Part shown: piece after piece, positions 1 through 6,361 of the stretch
Layout of the letters: each line of letters begins with the position of its first letter
Position numbering within the stretch: position 1 is the stretch's first letter
Assembly: GCA_964406605.1 (NCBI GenBank)
Contig: CAYOSF010000024.1
Coordinates: 1-27,458, forward strand
Source: CAYOSF01 sp964406605
GTDB taxonomy: Bacteria; Chloroflexota; Dehalococcoidia; DSTF01; RBG-16-68-14
Reading direction: 5' to 3'
Length of the DNA: 27,458 bases
Notes under the pieces: model-generated
What the model was told of the DNA's origin: nothing
Seen by the model: only the letters and a program-made list of their open reading frames with translations
Databases searched by the model: none
Position numbers and translations under genes: made by a program

Positions 1-345
1 GCCCCAGCATTCATGCTGGGGTGGTGTTTCCCACCCCCTCCCCGTGGACATCCGCTCCTACGGGTACCGCCCGCACGACGCCCCTGTTCCTGCCCCCATA
101 GGCGCAGACCGCTCTGTTTCCATGCCGAGCCTGTCGAGGCATCCGCCCACCACCCAACCTCAGGGGCAGACCCCTGCCGCGTGCGCCTCAGGAGCATGCC
201 TGCCCGCCACCGCCTACCGCGTGGGGCCTACAACTGTACGCCCGCGGGCTCTGGCACGCGTGGGCACCAACGCCCCGCTATCTCGCCGCCCATCCCACCA
301 CCCGCGACCCTCGACCCTCGACCCCGGACCCTTCGTCGTCCCGCC
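1..345. repeat. Gene-free dispersed-repeat region
   Basis: No credible gene is seen. The segment is a mosaic of pieces found elsewhere in the window. Positions 5-50 (GCATTCATGCTGG, then a CCCACCCCCTCCCCGTGGACAT stretch) recur near 5431-5475. Positions 122-143 are a GAGCCTGTCGAG element with ATGCC/GGCAT arms, related to 5323-5341 and 10436-10453. Positions 221-243 are a degenerate copy of the GTAG palindrome with GTAC arms and an AACT loop. Positions 305-335 are low-complexity CGACCCTCGACCC sequence, repeated near 8800-8830 and 8997-9020. Overlapping open frames here are shadows caused by high GC. Confidence 0.7.
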
Positions 346-1326
346 CTAATCCTCCGGCAGCAGCACCAACTTGCCGGTCGTCTCGCGCCCCGCCAGCCGC
401 CGGTGCACATCCGCCACGGCGGAGAGCGGAGCGGTCTCCGTGACCAGCAGCCGCAGCCGCTTCTCCGAGAGCGCCTTGCCGATGCGGTCGTACGTCGCGG
501 CCATCACCTCAGCCAGCTCGATCGCGGTCATGAGGTAATAGCCGATAACGGAGTGGTTCTGCAGCATGAGCATCGTCGCGTTGGCCATCGACGGCTGGCC
601 GCCGGCCATGCCGAACACGATCAGCCGCCCGAACGGCGCCAGGCAGGTCACGCTCCCCGTGAAGATATCGCCGCCGACCATCTCCGCGATGATGTCCGCG
701 CCTCGCCCGTCCGAGGCCGCGCGAACCTCCTGCGGCCAGTCCGGCTTCGTGTAGTCGATCGCGACGTCCGCTCCCAGCGAGCGAGCCAGCTCGCGCTTCT
801 CCTCGGTGCTGGCGGTTGCGATCACGCGGGCTCCCGCCAGCTTCGCCATCTGCACCAGGAGCGCACCGACGCCTCCAGCCGCGGCATGGACCAAGACGGT
901 CTCGCCCGGCTGGACGCGCCCCGCGAAGTGCAGCAACTGGTCGGCTGTCACCGCCTGCACCGGTATGGCGGCGGCTTCCGGCCAGTTCACGCCGTCGGGC
1001 ACGCGCGCCAGGTGCTTGGCCGGCGCAACGGCCAGCTCCGCGTAGCCGCCGGCCTCCGCCATCGGACCCATCACCCTGTCGCCTGCGGCGAAACCGCCGA
1101 CGCCCTCACCCAACGAGACCACCTCACCCGCGATTTCGAGGCCCGGTATCTGCGGAAGTTGCGGCCGTAGGAAGTACATCCCCCGCGTGAACATGGTGTC
1201 CGCATAGTTGACGCCGGCCGCCCGGACGCGGACCAGCACCTGTCCCGCGCCCGGCTCAGGGTCCGGCGCCTCCTCGTATCGCAGGACTTCGGGGCCGCCC
1301 AGCTCGTGGAATCGAATTGCGCGCAC
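346..1326 (-). CDS. Zinc-free NADPH:quinone oxidoreductase (MDR family)
   Basis: This 326-residue protein matches the quinone oxidoreductase branch of the medium-chain dehydrogenase/reductase superfamily, which reduces quinones or other alpha,beta-unsaturated carbonyls with NADPH in the cytoplasm. Seen: the N-terminal GroES-like fold with AAGVNYADT (residues 37-44), the PGLEIAGEVV block (61-70), AGDRV (81-85), and the nucleotide-binding AAAGGVG loop (148-154) followed by a Rossmann fold. No structural zinc Cys cluster and no catalytic zinc ligands are visible, which separates it from alcohol dehydrogenases. Its length is typical for the family. The start is GTG, chosen because AGAGGAG lies about 8 nt upstream; the stop is TAG. 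It diverges from the methyltransferase-like gene at 1549 across 222 bp. A link to the methyl metabolism nearby is possible, but nothing in the sequence demonstrates it. The physiological substrate is unknown. Confidence 0.92.
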   Translation of the reverse strand: MRAIRFHELGGPEVLRYEEAPDPEPGAGQVLVRVRAAGVNYADTMFTRGMYFLRPQLPQIPGLEIAGEVVSLGEGVGGFAAGDRVMGPMAEAGGYAELAVAPAKHLARVPDGVNWPEAAAIPVQAVTADQLLHFAGRVQPGETVLVHAAAGGVGALLVQMAKLAGARVIATASTEEKRELARSLGADVAIDYTKPDWPQEVRAASDGRGADIIAEMVGGDIFTGSVTCLAPFGRLIVFGMAGGQPSMANATMLMLQNHSVIGYYLMTAIELAEVMAATYDRIGKALSEKRLRLLVTETAPLSAVADVHRRLAGRETTGKLVLLPED

Positions 1327-1548
1327 TATCTGCTCCTCTCGTTCGTCGTCTGGTCAACCAAGAACCCATCTTAGCGCGTCCCCACTACTGCCGCGACGCA
1401 CGCGCGTGCCCCGAGCCTCTCGCCGGTGCCGGGATGGCTCCGGCCTCACCGCAAAGGCCCCGCCAGAGGGGCGTGACCCTCCGTTCGAGGCGCCGTGTCG
1501 ACGCGCGACTCGGATTGTGGTAAACCTGCCTAGCAGAGGAGGCAACGC

Positions 1549-2439
1549 GTGAGCATCCCCAAGCTTGACAGCCCCACCGTGTACGACGGCTCCAAGGGCA
1601 CGCTTCTCGCGCCCAGGCTGCCCGACGTGGGCAAGCAGGTATCGGACGTCGCCGAGTGGCTCAACCTCTTGGCGCCCGAAGTCGTGCGAGACGCCTGCCG
1701 CTCCTACGTCGACGCCGGCTCCCAAGTGGTCCAAACGAATACGTTCAACGGCAATAGGATTCGTTTGGAGAAATACGGCCTCGCCGGCAGCGTCCACGAG
1801 GTGAATCTGGCCGCCGCTCGACTCGCGAGGGAGGCCGCGGGCGACGGCGTCTCTGTGGCCGGCTCCATGGGTCCGAGCGGCAAGCTGCTGCTCATGGAGG
1901 AGGTAACGGTCGCCGACATCAGCAAGGCCTTCGCCGAGCAGGCGGCGGCGCTCGAAGAGGGGGGCGTCGACTTCTTCCACGTCGAGACAACGACGGACAT
2001 GGACGAGGCCGTCGCCGCCGTCGAGGGCGTCAGAAGCGTGTCGGACCTTCCGGTAGCGCTCACCATGTCGTTCGATACCGGTGATCCCGGTGCCGGCCTG
2101 CGCACGATGATGGGGGTCTCGCCCGCCCAGCTCGCCCAACGGGGAGACGAGTTGGGCCTCTTCGCCGTCGGCGCCAACTGCGGGTTGGGACTGGAGGGCT
2201 ACCGGCCCGTGATCGACCAGCTCATCGCGGCGTCGCCGAAAGCGGCCGTCATCGCCAAGGTGAACGCCGGGCTCCCCAAGATCAAGGGAGGCAAGGCGGT
2301 CTACGACGAGAAACCGGCCCGGATAGCCGAATACGCACGCTGGTGCGCCGATAGGGGCGTGGGGCTCATCGGTGTCTGCTGCGGTGGCGGGCCAGAGAGC
2401 GTGGAGGCGATAGCCGGCGCCCTCGCCCAAACGTCGTAA
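1549..2439 (+). CDS. Homocysteine S-methyltransferase-like protein (BHMT/MetH-N family)
   Basis: This 296-residue TIM-barrel protein belongs to the Pfam homocysteine S-methyltransferase family, also found as the first module of MetH and in betaine-homocysteine methyltransferases. The zinc site is intact: Cys211 in VGANCG and Cys277-Cys278 in GVCCGG. The N-terminal YDGSKGTLL replaces the usual DGAMGT-type start of the barrel. The QTNTFNGNR (62-70) and GSMGPSG (105-111) blocks are also family-like. The start is GTG with a strong AGAGGAGG 6 nt upstream. It has only the Hcy-binding-type domain, with no folate, B12 or AdoMet modules. It could therefore act as a stand-alone thiol methyltransferase, or pair in trans with the corrinoid protein encoded at 4220-4855. 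It converges on the corrinoid activator gene at 2557. The methyl donor and acceptor are not determined by the sequence. Confidence 0.9.
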   Translation: MSIPKLDSPTVYDGSKGTLLAPRLPDVGKQVSDVAEWLNLLAPEVVRDACRSYVDAGSQVVQTNTFNGNRIRLEKYGLAGSVHEVNLAAARLAREAAGDGVSVAGSMGPSGKLLLMEEVTVADISKAFAEQAAALEEGGVDFFHVETTTDMDEAVAAVEGVRSVSDLPVALTMSFDTGDPGAGLRTMMGVSPAQLAQRGDELGLFAVGANCGLGLEGYRPVIDQLIAASPKAAVIAKVNAGLPKIKGGKAVYDEKPARIAEYARWCADRGVGLIGVCCGGGPESVEAIAGALAQTS

Positions 2440-2510
2440 TCGCTGGAGTCACCAGGTGTCCTTTGCTCGTGTGACGGGCGAGGGTATCGGAAGCTGAACG
2501 GGCAGATCCG

Positions 2511-2538
2511 GTAGGGGCGGGTTTCAGACCCACCCCCC
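2511..2538 (+). repeat. GTAG palindrome in convergent intergenic gap
   Basis: The sequence starts GTAGGGGCGGG, has a TTCAG loop, then ACCCACCCC, giving a GGGGcGGGT/ACCCaCCCC hairpin with one mismatch. It lies between two convergent genes, where it could also act as a Rho-independent-like block, but no T-run follows on either strand. It shares the GTAG start and TTCA-type loop with the elements at 8480, 10327, 10370 and 10564. Confidence 0.55.
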
Positions 2539-2556
2539 ACCGCGGGCGCCGGCCCG

Positions 2557-4227
2557 TCAGTCGCTCGGCCGGGGCTCCGGGAACGTCAGATACTGCGTGA
2601 ACGCCTGCCGGAAGTCCTCGCGCATCGTCAGGTCGACATGGCGCATGCCGCGCGCCAGTTGCCGCACCTCCCTGAGGTGCTCCGGGTAGGTGAGGCTGAG
2701 CCTGGCGCCCAGCCCGGCCGTGTTGCCCACCGCATGGACCTTCCCGCGCACGCTCTCCGGCACCACGCCCAGCGCCAGCAGACTCTCGGTATCGACGGAG
2801 CTGCCGAACGCGCCGGCAACGTACGCCCCCTCGATCGCCTCCGCGCTGGAGCCCGTCTCCTCCAGCAGCATGTCGATCCCCGCGCGGATGGGCGCCTTCG
2901 CGAGCTGCACCTCCCGAACGTCGTGCTGCGTCAGCACGATGTCACCGCGTTCTCCGCCCGCATGCACCAGGAAGCGACGCCCGTCCTCATCCTCCTGCAG
3001 CCGCTCGCGCAGAGCGGCGGGCGCATCCGGCGGCGCCTGCTCGCGCCCCACCAAACGTCCCGACGGCAGCAGCAGACCTCGCCGGAGTAGCAGCGCAACC
3101 ACGTCGATCAGGCCGGAGCCGCACAGCCCGGCCGGCTCTGCCCCGCCGATGGTCTCAAGCTCCATCTCCCCGTCGCGCTCGTCGACTCGCTCGATCGCGC
3201 CCGGAAAGGCCGCCATCCCCGAATGGATGTGCACCCCCTCGAACGCCGGGCCGGCCGCACTGGTCGAGCCGACCGCCAGGCTGTCCGAGCAGAGGATCAC
3301 CTCACCGTTCGTGCCCAGGTCGAGGAACAGCGACATGCCGCTCCTGTGCGTCAACCCCAACGCCATGGCGCCCGCCACCACGTCGGACCCCATGTGACCT
3401 CCCACGCCGGGAAGGACCTGCACGCGGCAACCGGCGAACCGACGGAAGCCCAGCTCCCCGCCCTCTAGGACGGGCGACTCCCTGAAGACCGGCTCATAGG
3501 GCGCGACGCCCAGCGGCCACGGGTCGATGCCTCGCAAGATATGCATCATCGTCATGTTCCCAACCGCCGTGATGGTCGAGACCGAGTCAGTCGCGATGCT
3601 CTCGCGGGAACAGAGCGAGCGCAGCGCCTTCTCGATAGCCGAGACGAGACGCTTCTGTAGCTGCTTCAGCTCGCGCGGCCCTCGGTGGGCGTAGACGATG
3701 CGAGAGATGACGTCGGCCCCGAATGCCCCCTGGGGGTTGGCGAAGGACTCGACCCCTATCTGCAGCGACTGTTCGAGGTCCACCAGGTAGCACACGACGG
3801 TCGTCGTGCCGACGTCGACGGCCGCGCCGTAGCCCACCATGCCGCGACGCTTCACGCCGGGCCGCGGCGGTCCCGCCACCGCAGCCTCGGTCAGCACCTG
3901 GATCTTCCTGCGGCGGTCCCTCGGCGTTCTCCGTGGTATCAGGACCCGGCAGTCGCCCGCGGGCACGGCCTGGCAGGCCAGCCGCCAGCCGTCCTTCGCC
4001 TCGCGCGAGGCGAGCAGCAGCTCATCCTCCTGCGTGGGCCGGGGGACGCCCTCCAAGAAGCGAACGCGGCACTGCCCGCACGTGCCGCGCCCTCCGCAAT
4101 CGGAGTCTACGGGGACGCCCGCCGCCTTCGCGGCGTCCAGAAGTGTGATTCCGGGGTCGGCCTCGACCTCGAAGCCCAGCCCCTCCAGTGCGATGCGTAT
4201 GGCCTTGGCAGCCTCCGCCTTAGGCAT
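2557..4227 (-). CDS. RACo-type corrinoid reductive activator (2Fe-2S ferredoxin + ASKHA ATPase)
   Basis: The 556-residue product resembles the reductive activators of corrinoid methyltransferase systems, which use ATP to return accidentally oxidised Co(II) to active Co(I). Seen: an N-terminal plant-type ferredoxin domain with ligands Cys44, Cys50, Cys53 and Cys85 (CGGRGTCGQC, then LAC), a basic linker (98-128), then an ASKHA nucleotide-binding fold with DVGTTT (138-143), DLGTNGE (303-309), AAGPAFEG (324-331) and a C-terminal YVAGAFG block. The ATG at 4227 sits inside the end of the corrinoid protein gene (shared ATGCCTAA), so the two are translationally coupled. An upstream in-frame ATG at 4284 would add 19 residues with no homology-like content and a longer overlap, so it is less likely. 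The stop is TGA. The neighbouring corrinoid protein is the obvious substrate. Confidence 0.93.
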   Translation of the reverse strand: MPKAEAAKAIRIALEGLGFEVEADPGITLLDAAKAAGVPVDSDCGGRGTCGQCRVRFLEGVPRPTQEDELLLASREAKDGWRLACQAVPAGDCRVLIPRRTPRDRRRKIQVLTEAAVAGPPRPGVKRRGMVGYGAAVDVGTTTVVCYLVDLEQSLQIGVESFANPQGAFGADVISRIVYAHRGPRELKQLQKRLVSAIEKALRSLCSRESIATDSVSTITAVGNMTMMHILRGIDPWPLGVAPYEPVFRESPVLEGGELGFRRFAGCRVQVLPGVGGHMGSDVVAGAMALGLTHRSGMSLFLDLGTNGEVILCSDSLAVGSTSAAGPAFEGVHIHSGMAAFPGAIERVDERDGEMELETIGGAEPAGLCGSGLIDVVALLLRRGLLLPSGRLVGREQAPPDAPAALRERLQEDEDGRRFLVHAGGERGDIVLTQHDVREVQLAKAPIRAGIDMLLEETGSSAEAIEGAYVAGAFGSSVDTESLLALGVVPESVRGKVHAVGNTAGLGARLSLTYPEHLREVRQLARGMRHVDLTMREDFRQAFTQYLTFPEPRPSD

Positions 4228-4855
4228 CTCCGACGAGCCGCCGGGCGAGGGAGACGGCAGCCGTTGCGTCGCGTCCGTACCCATCGGCGCCGATGCTCTC
4301 GGCGAAGGCCTGCGTTACCGGCGCGCCCCCGATCATCACCTTCACGTTCTTGTCCGGGTCGTACTCCCTGATGGCGCGAACGGTGCTCTCCATCGCCGGC
4401 ATCGTCGTCGTCAGCAACCCCGACAGGCCCACTATCTGGGCGTCGGTCTCCTTGACAGCCTCGACGAACCGCTCTGGGGACACGTCCGTCCCCAGGTCCG
4501 TCACCTCGAAGCCGTTCCCCTCGAGCATGATCACGACGAGCTTCTTGCCGATGTCGTGCAGGTCGCCCTGGACCGTGCCCATCACGGCCTTGCCGGCCGG
4601 TTCGAAGTCCCCGGCCGCCAGGTGCGGCTTCAACAGGTCGAGGGCTCCGTACATGGCCCGCGCGGCCAGCAGGAGCTCCGGAACGAAGTACTCGTTCTTC
4701 TCGAACAGCTCACCCACCACGCCCATGCCGGGGATGAGGGCCTCGTTCAGGATCGCTTGGGCGTCCATCCCCTCGTCCAGCGCCTCCTTGGCAAGCTCCG
4801 CCGTCCCGGGGGCGTCCCCGTCGATGAGTCGCTGCTTCAGCGCTTCGATGTCCAT
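4220..4855 (-). CDS. Corrinoid (B12-binding) methyl-carrier protein, MtaC/MtbC-like
   Basis: The 211-residue protein has the standard two-part layout of methyltransferase corrinoid subunits. An N-terminal four-helix cap (about 1-85) has the NEALIPGMGVVGELFEKNEYFVPELL pattern broken across 37-62. A Rossmann-type B12 domain (about 88-210) carries the base-off signature D98-x-H100-x-x-G103, with His100 as lower cobalt ligand, then S145-G-L and GGAPVT (176-181). It would shuttle a methyl group between a substrate-specific methyltransferase and an acceptor such as tetrahydrofolate or a thiol. A strong GAGGAGGAGAGGA precedes the ATG. The gene ends 8 nt inside the RACo-type activator gene, so the two are co-translated. 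It is the only corrinoid protein in the window and may serve several of the UroD-family proteins encoded further right. Confidence 0.95.
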   Translation of the reverse strand: MDIEALKQRLIDGDAPGTAELAKEALDEGMDAQAILNEALIPGMGVVGELFEKNEYFVPELLLAARAMYGALDLLKPHLAAGDFEPAGKAVMGTVQGDLHDIGKKLVVIMLEGNGFEVTDLGTDVSPERFVEAVKETDAQIVGLSGLLTTTMPAMESTVRAIREYDPDKNVKVMIGGAPVTQAFAESIGADGYGRDATAAVSLARRLVGDA

Positions 4856-5001
4856 CCTCTCCTCCTCAGTTCGCTCGCACCCTTACGAGGCCGAAACGTC
4901 CGCGTCATCCCGCTGTCGCCGGCTTCGCCCGGGCCGGGCGACGCCTTCCGGCGCCGCACTGTCGGCCCCTGTGCAACACGCGGGGAATCCAGCGTACTCT
5001 A

Positions 5002-5032
5002 CAACCAGCACTTGGGCAACCAGCACAGTATA
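5002..5032 (-). promoter_or_regulatory. Possible promoter/operator of the corrinoid protein gene
   Basis: Reading toward the corrinoid gene, TATACT (5032-5027) resembles a -10 box. It is followed at once by two perfect 10-bp direct repeats GTGCTGGTTG (5026-5017 and 5011-5002) separated by 5 bp. The 15-bp period suits a direct-repeat-binding regulator or RNA element. No good -35 match at 16-18 bp was found, and the repeats lie about 150 bp before the start codon. Confidence 0.35.
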
Positions 5033-5046
5033 GCGGTGCCGCCGCT

Positions 5047-5388
5047 TGTCCGCCTCTTACTGCTCGCCGCTTCCCCGTCACCCCGGGCCGGCCCCGCACC
5101 TGCCGAGGGCCCTGCCATCCAAGACCGTTCCGTCTCCCACCACCAACCTCGTAGGAACGGACAACTGTACGCCCAAGGGCTCCTCTCCCAACCTTCACAG
5201 TCTGTCCGCCTCTGCCCTTCTGTCATCCTGAGCGAAGCGAAGGATCTGGCGGACCAGTCCGTCCCTCCGGCGTGGCAAGCGCGCATCGCGACCCGCCCCC
5301 ACAGGCGCAGCCCGTTCCACCGCCATGCTGAGCCTGTCGAGGCGTCCGGCCACCACCCATCCGTAGGGGCAGGCCCCTGTGCCTGCCC
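5047..5388. repeat. Copy A of ~640-bp imperfect tandem duplication
   Basis: This segment matches 5686-6026 at an offset of 638-639 bp. The 203-bp core 5186-5388 appears identical by eye to 5824-6026, while 5052-5150 is a diverged copy of 5691-5789. It contains the GTAG palindrome 5151-5174 (GTAC arms), a TCATCCTGAGCGAAGCGAAG element (5222-5241) with ATCCT/AGGAT arms, a CTGAGCCTGTCGAGG element (5327-5341), and a second GTAG palindrome at 5363-5388 with GGGGCAGGC-type arms. No coding region is supported. Confidence 0.8.
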
Positions 5389-5685
5389 ATGCCCGCCCCA
5401 TGCCTGCCTCCGCCGCCCGCCCCGATGCCCCAGCATTCATGCTGGCGTGGCGCTTCCCACCCCCTCCCCGTGGACATGCGCCCCTACGGGTACCCGCCCG
5501 ACGGTTCCGCGGTCCGCTGCCCTCGAATCCGAGGCCACGCCAGACCTGCCCGTAGGGGCCGACCCCCACCTTGTGCGCCTCAGGAGCATGCCGGCCGCGA
5601 CCAACGAGGCGTCACCCGGCATCGCTTCGCCATCTACGCCTCCCCTCGCCCACCGCGTGCGAGCGCACAACTGTACGCCCATGGT
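5389..5685. repeat. Repeat filler between the two duplication copies
   Basis: No gene is seen. Positions 5421-5475 resemble the first 60 bases of the window. Positions 5564-5645 recur as an 82-bp copy at 6024-6105. A CGTAGGGGCCGAC piece at 5550-5562 looks like a broken GTAG element, and 5668-5680 holds an ACAACTGTACGCCC fragment without its left arm. Confidence 0.65.
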
Positions 5686-6026
5686 TGTCTGCCTCTTGCT
5701 GCTGGCCGCTTCCCCGTCACCCCGACCCGGCCCCGCACCTGCCGGGGGGCCCGCCATCCAAGACCGCTGCGTCTCCCACCACCAACCTCGTAGCGGCGTA
5801 CAACTGTACGCCCGCGGGCTCCTTCCCAACCTTCACAGTCTGTCCGCCTCTGCCCTTCTGTCATCCTGAGCGAAGCGAAGGATCTGGCGGACCAGTCCGT
5901 CCCTCCGGCGTGGCAAGCGCGCATCGCGACCCGCCCCCACAGGCGCAGCCCGTTCCACCGCCATGCTGAGCCTGTCGAGGCGTCCGGCCACCACCCATCC
6001 GTAGGGGCAGGCCCCTGTGCCTGCCC
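5686..6026. repeat. Copy B of ~640-bp imperfect tandem duplication
   Basis: This is the second copy of 5047-5388. It carries GTAG palindromes at 5790-5813 (GGCGTAC/GTACGCC arms) and 6001-6026 (GGGGCAGGC/GCCTGCCCC arms), plus the same CTGAGCGAAGCGAAG and CTGAGCCTGTCGAGG elements. The copy ends at the junction with the 82-bp repeat 6024-6105. Confidence 0.8.
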
Positions 6027-6144
6027 CACCTTGTGCGCCTCAGGAGCATGCCGGCCGCGACCAACGAGGCGTCACCCGGCATCGCTTCGCCATCTACGCC
6101 TCCCCCCGCCCGCCGACCCCGTAGGGGCGTACAACTGTACGCCC
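6024..6144. repeat. 82-bp repeat copy followed by GTAG palindrome
   Basis: Positions 6024-6105 repeat 5564-5645. Positions 6121-6144 are a clean GTAG element with GGGCGTAC/GTACGCCC arms and an AACT loop. Positions 6145-6361 hold no gene and no clear promoter, but include a hairpin at 6272-6290 (CAGGGA/TCCCTG arms) about 70 bp before the flavoenzyme start. Confidence 0.65.
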
Positions 6145-6361
6145 ATTGGCTCTCAGGCCACACCCATCAGACCGCGGTGCGATCTCCCACCCCACCCCTC
6201 CTCTCGCTCCGCCTGGAGCCTGGGCCGTCGTCGGACTAACATGGCGTGTGGTAGCTTTCATGGGGGCAGATCAGGGAGTTCGACTCCCTGGTCGCGGGGC
6301 CCCGGTCCCGCCGAAGAGGAGTACGAGTTTCAGCGGACGAATAGCCCGGGAGGAGAGGGAG

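Noticed and set aside
541..548. Second GCCGATAA box on the plus strand
   Set aside because: It lies inside the oxidoreductase coding region with no downstream plus-strand gene; treated as a chance match that tempers the archaellin promoter claim.
13..1170. Plus-strand open frame of 385 codons over the oxidoreductase gene
   Set aside because: Antisense shadow of a clear MDR-family gene, starting in repeat sequence.
4856..5046. Cobalamin riboswitch before the corrinoid protein gene
   Set aside because: No B12-box-like conserved sequence or multi-stem leader could be recognised between the gene and the direct repeats.
3839..5869. Long open frame (676 codons) on the plus strand
   Set aside because: It runs antisense to the RACo and corrinoid genes and on into repeat DNA; composition is Arg/Pro/Ser-rich shadow sequence with no ribosome site.
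6272..6290. T-arm-like sequence AGGGA-GTTCGAC-TCCCT suggesting a tRNA gene
   Set aside because: No acceptor, D or anticodon stems can be built around it, and the loop register is wrong for a standard T-loop; kept only as a hairpin.
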